8,868 bases of DNA from the NCBI RefSeq assembly GCF_000306115.2, contig NZ_AKWX02000008.1:1-8868 (forward strand). The letters run 5' to 3'. Positions 1 through 5,729 of the stretch are shown piece by piece. The stretch's first letter is position 1; each line of letters opens with the position of its first letter. Origin of the DNA: Leptospira wolffii serovar Khorat str. Khorat-H2 (GTDB taxonomy: Bacteria; Spirochaetota; Leptospiria; Leptospirales; Leptospiraceae). A program made the position numbers and the translations under genes. A model generated the notes under the pieces. It ran no database searches. It saw nothing but the letters and a program-made list of their open reading frames with translations, and had not been told where the DNA came from.

Positions 1-105
1 GCGAGGCTTGCGTATGCAAGACGAGTGACAAAGCGAAATGTGCCGCAGGCCAAGCGAGAGTTGCGAAGCAATCTCGAAGCGCCGCGTCAGAGCCGATAGT
101 TATGC
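1..105 (-). repeat. attC site 1 (cassette A), cut by window edge
   Basis: The R'' half of an attC ends at the GTTATGC box (99-105, GCATAAC on the minus strand), which matches the GTTATGC core at the start of cassette A (693-699). The L'' arm CGTCAGAGCC belongs to the same type as sites 3, 6 and 12. Internal hairpin arms such as GAGTTGCGAAGCAATCTC are visible. The partner half lies off the left edge. Confidence 0.85.
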
Positions 106-149
106 GCCGTTTTCTTTCCGTAATAAAACAATTTAACTTAATTATATCT

Positions 150-611
150 TTATAACGACTCAATATCCTCAATCAACATTACAACCGTCGATTTCTTTGA
201 AGGATCCCTTGGTCGTGAAATTATGCCGAATTTAGCTGATATTAAAACCTTTTTTCCAATTTCTATTCTTCGAAATTTAGTAGCTATTTCCTTTTTAAAG
301 AAGAGAAAACTATATTTTAAACATGAATCTTCGTCATACAGCTGACCTGTATCCTCAAGAGAAAAATCGTCACTTATTCCAAATATCTCCGTTAAAACTG
401 CAGAATCAATAATCCCTGAATGCGAAAGAGTTTCAGGATATTTGCGAACCTGAAACCTAAAGGTGATTAATTTTTTGTAAACCTCTTCATTTTCAGATTT
501 AGCAAGTCTACAAATGTCTTCCAATCCGAATTTTGAATATTCGGATCGTTTCGTATTAGTTGATGTGCAAGTAATTATGAAAGCGATACTCAAAAGATAG
601 GCTAATTTCAT
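150..611 (-). CDS. Small putative lipoprotein or secreted protein (cassette A)
   Basis: Encodes 153 residues from an ATG. The N-terminus has one Lys and a hydrophobic stretch (residues 3-14), then a Cys at position 15 followed by Ser/Thr. This fits a lipoprotein signal peptide with a loose lipobox (Ile-Ile-Thr-Cys), as spirochaetal lipoproteins tolerate. The C-terminal third (about 115-150) alternates hydrophobic and charged residues with a Gly-Lys-Lys-Val turn and ends in a Val-Val-Met-Leu-Ile strand. That could be an OB-fold-like beta barrel, but this is only an impression. I do not recognise a family. The gene sits alone in its cassette; its 81-nt leader is longer than most here and could hold a promoter. 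No strong Shine-Dalgarno is visible (AAGATAA lies just upstream). Cell-envelope location is inferred; function unknown. Confidence 0.75.
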   Translation of the reverse strand: MKLAYLLSIAFIITCTSTNTKRSEYSKFGLEDICRLAKSENEEVYKKLITFRFQVRKYPETLSHSGIIDSAVLTEIFGISDDFSLEDTGQLYDEDSCLKYSFLFFKKEIATKFRRIEIGKKVLISAKFGIISRPRDPSKKSTVVMLIEDIESL

Positions 612-657
612 TTTATCTTTGGGTCAGAGAAAAATTAAATTTCAACTTTTAATAAGC

Positions 658-674
658 ATTCTCTATTTGAGAAT
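658..674. repeat. Short inverted repeat in the leader of cassette A
   Basis: ATTCTC and GAGAAT flank a 5-nt spacer. It lies between the cassette boundary and gene A, next to a TTGAAA-like sequence on the minus strand that could act as a -35 box. A weak operator is possible, but there is no clear -10 and chance is not excluded. Confidence 0.25.
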
Positions 675-692
675 TATTTCAAAGAAAATGGC

Positions 693-834
693 GCATAACG
701 ACGTTGGCTTGCCGACGTTTTTGCAATGGCACGAGACTTGCCGTGCAAGGCGAGTGACAGAAGCAAAATGTGCCGAAGGCCAAGCAAGGGTTGCGAAGCA
801 AGCCCGAAGCGATGCGGCAAGTTGGCAGTTAAGC
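693..834 (-). repeat. attC site 2 (cassette NC1)
   Basis: Bounded by GCATAAC (693-699) and GTTAAGC (828-834). The L helix is CTTGCCG with CGGCAAG, the version found only in the five ORF-less cassettes (sites 2, 4, 5, 7, 10). It lacks the one-base bulge seen in the other sites. A second GTTACGC box-like copy lies at 838-844. Confidence 0.85.
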
Positions 835-879
835 GAAGTTACGCCTCAAACACACTGCAATTTAATACAATTTCACTAC

Positions 880-895
880 TTGGACGAAAGTCCAA
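880..895. repeat. GAAA-loop hairpin of NC1
   Basis: TTGGAC and GTCCAA pair perfectly around GAAA, a GNRA tetraloop if transcribed from the plus strand. The same hairpin is at 2611-2626, 3800-3815 and 5775-5790. The NC2 copy (2181-2196) is degraded, with an AAAA loop. Confidence 0.55.
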
Positions 896-926
896 TAGCA
901 TCCAAATTTACTAGCCCCAAAGTATC

Positions 927-1033
927 GCGCTCCCCTTTCGGGATTGGATAAAATGGAACCATAAGCTTCCGCAGGACGCTTAAATATCAAGATGCAATCC
1001 CTGGCGACGGCACCAGCTCGCATTGGGGAGCGC
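927..1033. ncRNA. Candidate structured RNA/DNA element, copy 1
   Basis: GCGCTCCCC (927-935) pairs with GGGGAGCGC (1025-1033). Nested within, GGGATTG (940-946) pairs with CAATCCC (995-1001). The interior holds a smaller AAGC-TCC/GGA-GCTT hairpin near 962-980. The block is nearly identical in five cassettes while flanking sequence on one side varies. Transcription is not shown and the strand is unknown. Confidence 0.45.
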
Positions 1034-1123
1034 TTACACTCTGAAAAATTATCTATGTTTTAGAACCAAATCCGCACGCCTCCGAGCTTCAAAAAATAAA
1101 AAAACAAAATCCGGCGGAATTTC

Positions 1124-1277
1124 GCTTAACGACCAAGGCTTGACGACGTTTCGCGAGTGCGCAAGCACTTGGCGCGAGACTTGCTTTGCAAGGCGAGTGA
1201 CAAAGCGAAATGTGCCGGAGGCCGAGCAAGAGTCGCGTAGCGATCTCGAAGCGAAGCGTCAGAGCCGTAAGTTAGGC
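1124..1277 (-). repeat. attC site 3 (cassette C)
   Basis: Bounded by GCTTAAC (1124-1130) and GTTAGGC (1271-1277). L helix GGCTTGACG with CGTCAGAGCC leaves one unpaired G on the plus strand, the expected extrahelical G of a folded bottom strand. The inner helix ACGTTTCGC (1146-1154) pairs with GCGAAATGT (1205-1213). Confidence 0.9.
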
Positions 1278-1291
1278 GATGCGGCACAAAC

Positions 1292-1978
1292 CTACAAACA
1301 TAAAGCCCTTAAAGGTTCTAAGTTGCGAAACGAGCAAGCTTGGGGAATTAACTCCGCATGCAAGGACCACGATTCTCGTGAAGACAGTTGACGGTCATTC
1401 AACCGCCCATTGAGAAAGCCACCAGATACAGTGAACGTTTCGTGACGGATACCGTCTGAGTATCGCCAAATCATCTCAATTTTTGGTTCGTCGCCGAACT
1501 CTACGTAAAATTGGCAGCTTCTAGAGTTAAATTGGTATTGCACAATGAAGCCCCCTTCCGGTCCAGGACCGTTAATGAGCATATCATAATCCGGGTTCCC
1601 TCGACACACTGGCTTTTCTCGTTGCGACCGCAACGAGCAGATTGAAAGAAATGGAAATTCACAGTATTGAGCCTGGCCCGGGTACATTTGTCGGCAGCGT
1701 GGTGTTTCAGGGTCACCGTTGCTTGGATAACCAAGTTCCGCAGAGTAAGTAGTCCCGCTGAAAATGAAGTTCGATATCCAAAAGGGGAATCCCGATACAG
1801 ATGGGGCAGATGCGAATTTGATGCGGGAACGGATTTCGGAGATTTTAGGCAAACACCCGACGGGTCCCGGATACAGGAGAGCAGGAAATGGGGGCCTGTC
1901 AAGATCTATAGCAAAGAGAACTGCAGGGATACCGAAGCACAGTAGGACGAAAGGTGCAATGTTGTTAAAATGTTTCAT
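1292..1978 (-). CDS. Exported Cys-rich protein of unknown function (cassette C)
   Basis: Encodes 228 residues. Residues 1-23 form a signal peptide: Lys-2, a hydrophobic core and a likely cleavage after Leu-Phe-Ala. The mature part is rich in Pro and Gly and has eight cysteines (42, 95, 106, 114, 125, 155, 215, 227), an even number consistent with disulfides outside the cytoplasm. No family recognised. The ATG is 23 nt from the cassette cut point and has no evident Shine-Dalgarno, so the mRNA probably begins upstream in another cassette or translation is inefficient. The stop lies 14 nt before the R'' box, so the gene fills its cassette. By eye its coding sequence is clearly less AT-rich than the other cassette genes, suggesting a different source. 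Periplasmic or surface location is inferred. Confidence 0.7.
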   Translation of the reverse strand: MKHFNNIAPFVLLCFGIPAVLFAIDLDRPPFPALLYPGPVGCLPKISEIRSRIKFASAPSVSGFPFWISNFIFSGTTYSAELGYPSNGDPETPRCRQMYPGQAQYCEFPFLSICSLRSQREKPVCRGNPDYDMLINGPGPEGGFIVQYQFNSRSCQFYVEFGDEPKIEMIWRYSDGIRHETFTVSGGFLNGRLNDRQLSSRESWSLHAELIPQACSFRNLEPLRALCL

Positions 1979-1994
1979 AAGATTGTGCCGTGTC

Positions 1995-2135
1995 GCCTAA
2001 CGACGTTGGCTTGCCGACGTTTTGCAATGGCACGAGACTTGCCCTGCAAGGCGAGTGACAGAAGCAAAATGTGCCGAAGGCCAAGCAAGGGTTGCGAAGC
2101 AAGCCCGAAGCGATGCGGCAAGTTGGCAGTTAAGC
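1995..2135 (-). repeat. attC site 4 (cassette NC2)
   Basis: Bounded by GCCTAAC (1995-2001) and GTTAAGC (2129-2135). NC-type L helix CTTGCCG/CGGCAAG. The inner helix ACGTTTTGC (2017-2025) pairs with GCAAAATGT (2064-2072), a compensatory variant of the helix in site 3. Confidence 0.85.
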
Positions 2136-2430
2136 GAAGTTACGCCTCAAACACACTGCAATTTTAAATAGTTATACTACTTGGATAAAAGCCCAATGGT
2201 AGCCAAATTTACTAATACTAACAAATCGCGCTCCCCTTTCGGGATTGGATAAAATGGAACCATAAGCTTCCGCAGGACGCTTAAATATCAAGATGCAATC
2301 CCTGGCGACGGCACCAGCTCGCATTGGGGAGCGCTAAAACTCTGAAAAATTATCTATGTTTTAGAACCAAATCCGCACGCCTCCGAGCTTCAAAAAATAA
2401 AAAAACAAAATCCGGCGGAATTTCGCTTAA
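2001..2430 (-). mobile_element. ORF-less cassette NC2
   Basis: A copy of the ORF-less cassette (430 bp, insert 289 bp, 2136-2424), directly followed by NC3 in the same orientation. It is the most diverged copy in the variable segment (about 2160-2226) yet keeps the central block and the A/T-rich end almost unchanged. Boxes GTTAAGC/GCTTAAC match. No conserved ORF. Confidence 0.85.
2228..2334. ncRNA. Candidate structured RNA/DNA element, copy 2
   Basis: Same nested pairing as copy 1: GCGCTCCCC with GGGGAGCGC and GGGATTG with CAATCCC, all perfect. The upstream flank differs strongly from the other copies while the block itself does not, which suggests constraint on the block. Confidence 0.45.
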
Positions 2431-2565
2431 CGACGTTGGCTTGCCGACGTTTTGCAATGGCACGAGACTTGCCCTGCAAGGCGAGTGACAGAAGCAAAAT
2501 GTGCCGAAGGCCAAGCAAGGGTTGCGAAGCAAGCCCGAAGCGATGCGGCAAGTTGGCAGTTAAGC
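2425..2565 (-). repeat. attC site 5 (cassette NC3)
   Basis: Bounded by GCTTAAC (2425-2431) and GTTAAGC (2559-2565). Both flanking cassettes are ORF-less. From 2431 onward the sequence is identical, by eye, to site 10 (from 5595). Confidence 0.85.
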
Positions 2566-2857
2566 GAAGTTACGCCTCAAACACACTGCAATTTAATTCA
2601 ATTTCACTACTTGGACGAAAGTCCAATAGTATTAAATTCCCTTATTCCAAAGTATCGCGCTCCCCTTTCGGGATTGGATAAAATGGAACCATAAGCTTCC
2701 GCAGGACGCTTAAATATCAAGATGCAATCATGCCGACGGCACCAGCTCCATTGGGGAGCGCTAAAACTCTGAAAAATTACCTATGTTTTAGAACCAAATC
2801 TACACGCTTCCGAGCTTCGAAAAATAAAAAAACAAAATCCGGCGGAATTTCGCTTAA
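2431..2857 (-). mobile_element. ORF-less cassette NC3
   Basis: A copy of 427 bp (insert 2566-2851, 286 bp). About 299 bp (2431-2729) appear identical to NC5 and its attC (5595-5893), so the two are recently related. It then differs by small changes: the CAATCCC arm has become CAATCAT and two single-base losses occur in the block. Boxes match. No ORF survives these indels. Confidence 0.85.
2657..2761. ncRNA. Candidate structured RNA/DNA element, copy 3 (variant)
   Basis: The outer 9-bp stem is intact. The inner helix is reduced to five Watson-Crick pairs because the 3' arm reads CAATCAT, and the block is 105 bp instead of 107. It could be a decayed copy. Confidence 0.4.
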
Positions 2858-3002
2858 CGACCAAGGCTTGACGACGTTTCGCGGGTGCGTTAGCACTTGG
2901 CACGAGTTTGCCCTGCAAACGAAGTGACAAAGCGAAATGTGCCGAAGGCCGAGCGAGAGTGCGAAGCATCTCGAAGCGATGCGTCAGAGCCGACAGTTAG
3001 GC
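2852..3002 (-). repeat. attC site 6 (cassette D)
   Basis: Bounded by GCTTAAC (2852-2858) and GTTAGGC (2996-3002). L helix GGCTTGACG/CGTCAGAGCC with one extra G on the plus strand. Confidence 0.88.
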
Positions 3003-3017
3003 GATGTGCTGAAATTA

Positions 3018-3572
3018 TTAATTCAGAGCACTTCGTGAAGCAATGACTACAAATAGCAATTCAAACATTGCTAAAATTGACAAAGTCGTATCCGTATCGG
3101 AATCGATAATCAGAATCGTAATACCATTTAGAAATCTTGGTACGACCAAGAAAACAATTGAATAAACTTTGTATTTAGCATTAGACAAATAAAGAACAAT
3201 TGCAGTTAAAATATTGATAATTCCAAAAGCAGGATAAGCAATTGAACTACTAATCTTTTTAACCGAGTCACCAAGATAATACTTGGCTATCCAATGTTGT
3301 TCATGCAGTGATCCTGCCATAAAAATGATCCCATATGCAATAGTAGCGAAACAAATAGATAGTCTATATTTATTGGCTATTTCATTATAAATAAGAAAAG
3401 TATTAAAACATGAAATTACTATTGTTAATAAGATTATCCATTCAGATCTATAAGCTAAATTAGATTCAACGCATGTTGGACATGACATCCCCTTTATGAA
3501 TAATAACACGCACAAAAACTGAAGCAATATAATCAGTACTTCGGAGCAAATTAGCAAATTCCTATTTTTCAT
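3018..3572 (-). CDS. Polytopic membrane protein with CPTC motif (cassette D)
   Basis: Encodes 184 residues from an ATG and is strongly hydrophobic. About six membrane segments can be placed: 7-27, 46-64, 73-90, 107-128, 134-156 and 163-181. A Cys-Pro-Thr-Cys motif (31-34) follows the first segment. If the N-terminus is inside, it would face the outside; such a motif can be redox-active or bind metal, but no thioredoxin or VKOR fold is evident to me. The loop at about 92-104 has two His residues (94 and 97) and a Trp. Family not recognised. The start is 40 nt from the core box and the stop 15 nt before the R'' box, so the gene fills its cassette. There is only a weak AAGATAAAAGAA purine stretch upstream. 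The codons are AT-rich, typical of this array. Confidence 0.75.
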   Translation of the reverse strand: MKNRNLLICSEVLIILLQFLCVLLFIKGMSCPTCVESNLAYRSEWIILLTIVISCFNTFLIYNEIANKYRLSICFATIAYGIIFMAGSLHEQHWIAKYYLGDSVKKISSSIAYPAFGIINILTAIVLYLSNAKYKVYSIVFLVVPRFLNGITILIIDSDTDTTLSILAMFELLFVVIASRSALN

Positions 3573-3612
3573 TTAACAAATTCTTTTATCTTAGACGATT
3601 TTTCAGCATATC

Positions 3613-3754
3613 GCCTAACGACGCTGGCTTGCTGACGTTTTGCAATGGCACGAGACTTGCTCTGCAAGGCGAGTGACAGAAGCAAAATGTGCCGAAGGCC
3701 AAGCGAGAGTCGCGAAAGCGATCTCGAAGCGATGCGGCAAGTTGGCAGTTAAGC
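3613..3754 (-). repeat. attC site 7 (cassette NC4)
   Basis: Bounded by GCCTAAC (3613-3619) and GTTAAGC (3748-3754). NC-type L helix CTTGCCG/CGGCAAG. Its inner arm (GAGTCGCGAAAGCGATCTC) differs from the GGGTTGCGAAGCAAGCCC arm of the other NC sites but still pairs. Confidence 0.85.
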
Positions 3755-4047
3755 GAAGTTACGCCTCAAACACATTGCAATTTAATACAATTTCACTACT
3801 TGGACGAAAGTCCAATAGTATGAAATCCCTTATTCCAAAGTATCGCGCTCCTCTTTCGGGATTGGATAAAATGGAACCATAAGCTTCCGCAGGACGCTTA
3901 AATATCAAGATGCAATCCCTGGCGACGGCACCAGCTCGCATTGGGGAGCGCTTACACTCTGAAAAATTATCTATGTTTTAGAACCAAATCCGCACGCCTC
4001 CGAGCTTCAAAAAATAAAAAAACAAAATCCGGCGGAATTTCGCTTAA
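3619..4047 (-). mobile_element. ORF-less cassette NC4
   Basis: A copy of 429 bp (insert 3755-4041, 287 bp). Its structured block carries a C-to-T change in one outer-stem arm. A 60-codon open frame on the minus strand (3759-3941) is broken by indels in NC1 and NC3 and lacks its start codon in NC3, so I do not call it a gene. Boxes GTTAAGC/GCTTAAC match. Confidence 0.85.
3845..3951. ncRNA. Candidate structured RNA/DNA element, copy 4
   Basis: The outer arm reads GCGCTCCTC, giving a U-G wobble with GGGGAGCGC if read as plus-strand RNA, but an A-C mismatch on the minus strand. The inner helix GGGATTG/CAATCCC is intact. Confidence 0.45.
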
Positions 4048-4195
4048 CGACCAAGGCTTGACGACGTTTCGCGAGTGCGCAAGCACTTGGCGCGAGACTT
4101 GCCTTGCAAGGCGAGTGACAAAGCGAAATGTGCCGAAGGCCAAGCAAGAGTCGCGTAGCGATCTCGAAGCGACGCGGAAGCACCGACAGTTAGGC
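4042..4195 (-). repeat. attC site 8 (cassette E), chimeric
   Basis: Bounded by GCTTAAC (4042-4048) and GTTAGGC (4189-4195). The left arm carries GGCTTGACG, as in sites 3, 6 and 12, but the right arm carries CGGAAGCACC, as in sites 9 and 13, so the L boxes do not pair. The left half (4042-4102) is identical by eye to site 3. Confidence 0.85.
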
Positions 4196-4315
4196 GATGG
4201 AGGGCACTAATACCTGCAAAGAAAAATTCATTGCTATTTCCCAAAGCTTCAATCGCCCTATTAACCAATAATATATAATGCCCTAAGACTCTATCAAAGG
4301 TTTATAGAACTATTT
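4196..4315 (-). other. Gene-free 3' part of cassette E
   Basis: This 120-bp stretch between gene E and its attC is much longer than in most other cassettes. On the minus strand an open frame from just after a TAA near 4305 runs into the attC, but it has no good start or ribosome site. It may be a remnant of a second gene. No terminator hairpin is evident. Confidence 0.4.
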
Positions 4316-4594
4316 CTAATGAGACTTGCTAAGAAAAAAATCGATTAACGTTTCATATTTCTTTACCGAAAGTAAAGTCCCGTCCTTTGCAAATATTTCC
4401 ACTGCCGCAAAATCCGAGCAATAATATCCCAGGTTCGGATATGAATACGAAACTACTTTTATATGGTCACCCAAATCGGCTGAAGTCTTAAAATGGAAAA
4501 TTGTAAAAGGCGAAAGATTAACCGCTACAAATAGAATAACTAAAATGATCAAAGAGACCACAAGAAACGGGCGAGCCCATTGATATTTTTTCAT
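4316..4594 (-). CDS. Small membrane-anchored protein (cassette E)
   Basis: Encodes 92 residues. I chose the ATG at 4594 because it lies 23 nt inside the cassette boundary; an open frame extends upstream to 4747 but would translate the neighbouring attC. Residues 8-27 form one strong transmembrane helix after a short basic N-terminus (Lys, Lys, Arg), so the chain is probably anchored with about 65 residues outside the cytoplasm. The outer part contains a Tyr-rich patch and one Cys near position 59. No family recognised. There is no evident Shine-Dalgarno between the core box and the ATG. AT-rich composition fits the array. Confidence 0.65.
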   Translation of the reverse strand: MKKYQWARPFLVVSLIILVILFVAVNLSPFTIFHFKTSADLGDHIKVVSYSYPNLGYYCSDFAAVEIFAKDGTLLSVKKYETLIDFFLSKSH

Positions 4595-4617
4595 AATGTT
4601 AATTTTTGCCCTCTTTC

Positions 4618-4759
4618 GCCTAACGACCAAGGTGTTCCGACGTTTACGACGGCGCGAGCTTGCGTAAGCAAGCGCAGTGACGGAAGTAAATGTGGCGTAG
4701 CCCGAGCGAATGGTCGCGTTAGCGATCCATGAGCGGAGCGGAAGCACCGATAGTTATCC
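4618..4759 (-). repeat. attC site 9 (cassette F)
   Basis: Bounded by GCCTAAC (4618-4624) and GTTATCC (4753-4759). L helix GGTGTTCCG with CGGAAGCACC leaves one extra plus-strand G. The inner helix ACGTTTAC (4640-4647) pairs with GTAAATGT (4686-4693), another compensatory variant. R'' GGATAAC matches the GTTATCC core at 5589-5595. Confidence 0.9.
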
Positions 4760-4785
4760 GATGTTTTCAAGCCGCATCGGAAAAG

Positions 4786-4816
4786 CTCCATATTTTACAG
4801 GAAGTAAAATATGGAG
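4786..4816 (-). terminator. Terminator-like hairpin after the antitoxin gene
   Basis: A perfect 13-bp inverted repeat, CTCCATATTTTAC and GTAAAATATGGAG, with a 5-nt loop, begins 5 nt after the antitoxin stop. On the minus strand it is followed by CTTTTCC, a short T-run, so a weak intrinsic terminator or mRNA-stabilising hairpin is likely. It lies inside cassette F, ahead of its attC. Confidence 0.6.
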
Positions 4817-4821
4817 ACCAT

Positions 4822-5115
4822 TTATGCCGAAACTTTTCGGCCTTTAGTTGTGTTTAAAGATAAATCCAAATCCAATGCATGACAGATCTTCAGAAATGTA
4901 CTAACATTAGTATTAATGCCCGTTTCTAACCTACTAACTTGCTGTTGAGTAACATGAGCTCTTTTGGCTAAATCTGCTTGACTTAGGCCTTTCTTATTTC
5001 TATATTCTTGAATTTTTAAAGCCAATGATAACAATTGTTTCTCTTGATCAAATGCTTCTGAGAAATTAGGGTTGCTCAGTTTATTTTTTAAATGCGACTT
5101 AAAGCTTTTCATCAT
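4822..5115 (-). CDS. HigA-type antitoxin, XRE/HTH DNA-binding protein
   Basis: Encodes 97 residues. A Cro/C1-type helix-turn-helix spans about residues 33-86: basic helix 1, then Gly-Leu-Ser-Gln-Ala-Asp-Leu-Ala (43-50), a Val-Thr-Gln-Gln-Gln-Val-Ser-Arg-Leu-Glu recognition segment (55-64) and two C-terminal helices. It is expected to neutralise the upstream toxin and repress the shared promoter. The gene overlaps the toxin end by 17 bp, which suggests translational coupling. A strong Shine-Dalgarno (AGGGG, 5121-5125) sits 5 nt before the first of two adjacent ATGs. Toxin-first order is typical of HigBA-like pairs. The N-terminal 30 residues precede the HTH and may contact the toxin. I leave the symbol empty because the subfamily cannot be fixed by eye. 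Confidence 0.88.
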   Translation of the reverse strand: MMKSFKSHLKNKLSNPNFSEAFDQEKQLLSLALKIQEYRNKKGLSQADLAKRAHVTQQQVSRLETGINTNVSTFLKICHALDLDLSLNTTKGRKVSA

Positions 5116-5491
5116 TTAATCCCCTCTTCAACTTTTCTTCAGTAAATCGAGATAGAAATTCCTCTCGACAGTTTATTGCTCTCTTAATCTCACGAATTGG
5201 AACTTTCTGAACATTTTTTATAAACGCATGAGTAATTATAATGTAATACCTGAATGTAAAAAAGTATAAGAATCTAACTTGATCTCCTGAAAGTTTCAGT
5301 CTTAATTCATGAATACTATCAGTGAGCAAATCAGCATACGGCCTAGGTAAATTCGGACCATGCTGTTCTAGTTGATCAATCAAGGCCATAATCTTGGCCT
5401 GATTGTTTACGGATCGACTATCAATAAATTCTGAAACTGGACAATTTCCGTCCTCATCCTCATAGTATATTACAGTCCATTTCTGATTCAC
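5099..5491 (-). CDS. HigB/RelE-type toxin (Gp49-like, PF05973)
   Basis: Encodes 130 residues from a GTG codon. Family hallmarks in order: Pro-Val-Ser-Glu-Phe-Ile (18-23), a helix with Leu-Glu-Gln-His-Gly (41-45), His-Glu-Leu-Arg (61-64), Val-Arg-Phe-Leu-Tyr-Phe (72-77), His-Ala-Phe-x-Lys (88-92) and Gln-Lys-Val-Pro-x-x-Glu-Ile (95-102). These match the RelE-superfamily HigB/Gp49 mRNA interferases, which cut mRNA on the ribosome. It is slightly longer than many members because of a charged C-terminal tail (about 110-130) that overlaps the antitoxin start. No ATG fits; upstream ATGs are followed at once by stops. The GTG lies only a few nt from the predicted transcription start, so the message may be leaderless. 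The pair has its own promoter, as toxin-antitoxin cassettes in large integrons often do. Confidence 0.88.
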   Translation of the reverse strand: MNQKWTVIYYEDEDGNCPVSEFIDSRSVNNQAKIMALIDQLEQHGPNLPRPYADLLTDSIHELRLKLSGDQVRFLYFFTFRYYIIITHAFIKNVQKVPIREIKRAINCREEFLSRFTEEKLKRGLNDEKL

Positions 5492-5496
5492 AAGTC

Positions 5497-5525
5497 ACAT
5501 TACATCATATACGATGTAATGTCAA
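5497..5525 (-). promoter_or_regulatory. Promoter and operator of the toxin-antitoxin pair
   Basis: On the minus strand, TTGACA (5520-5525) is a consensus -35 box. Seventeen bp later TAATGT (5497-5502) is a weak -10. A perfect 10-bp inverted repeat, ACATTACATC and GATGTAATGT (5497-5522) with a 6-bp spacer, fills the space between them. Bound antitoxin would block RNA polymerase here, the usual autorepression of such operons. The predicted +1 is close to 5490, practically at the GTG start. Confidence 0.75.
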
Positions 5526-5588
5526 CTCCCAAATCTGCGGGCATGGACGCCCGCTGCATTGCATATTCAAAGCGGCTTGAAAATGTTC

Positions 5589-5729
5589 GGATAACGACGT
5601 TGGCTTGCCGACGTTTTGCAATGGCACGAGACTTGCCCTGCAAGGCGAGTGACAGAAGCAAAATGTGCCGAAGGCCAAGCAAGGGTTGCGAAGCAAGCCC
5701 GAAGCGATGCGGCAAGTTGGCAGTTAAGC
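5589..5729 (-). repeat. attC site 10 (cassette NC5)
   Basis: Bounded by GGATAAC (5589-5595) and GTTAAGC (5723-5729). NC-type L helix. Identical by eye to site 5 from 5595 on. Confidence 0.85.

Larger units (their letters stand above)
699..1129 (-). mobile_element. ORF-less cassette NC1
   Basis: A cassette of 431 bp with a 289-bp insert (835-1123) between its boxes and no convincing reading frame. On the minus strand it starts with an A/T-rich segment, continues with a conserved 107-bp folded block and ends with a variable segment holding the TTGGAC-GAAA-GTCCAA hairpin (880-895). Core box GTTAAGC and R'' GCTTAAC match. Four further copies occur in the window. A short open frame on the plus strand through 1023-1391 is not kept in NC2, NC3 or NC5 and runs into an attC, so it is not credible. 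Confidence 0.85.

Noticed and set aside
619..951. Plus-strand open frames across attC site 2 and NC1, with similar ones at 1970-2167, 2436-2694, 3640-3882 and 5519-5858
   Set aside because: They translate the GC-rich attC repeat and NC flank; they recur because the repeat recurs and have no ribosome site or protein-like composition.
1023..1391. Plus-strand open frame running from NC1 through attC site 3 into gene C
   Set aside because: It crosses a recombination site and the antisense of gene C. The similar frame at 3941-4210 only reflects the repeat.
1667..2000. Plus-strand and alternative minus-strand frames overlapping gene C
   Set aside because: Shadows of gene C, which has a signal peptide, cassette-consistent boundaries and orientation.
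3759..3941. 60-codon minus-strand open frame in NC4
   Set aside because: Other NC copies differ by indels that shift the frame, and NC3 has lost the start codon. It is not a conserved protein.
4595..4747. N-terminal extension of gene E up to an upstream start
   Set aside because: The extra 51 codons would be translated from attC site 9, in the upstream neighbouring cassette; the ATG at 4594 follows the cassette boundary.
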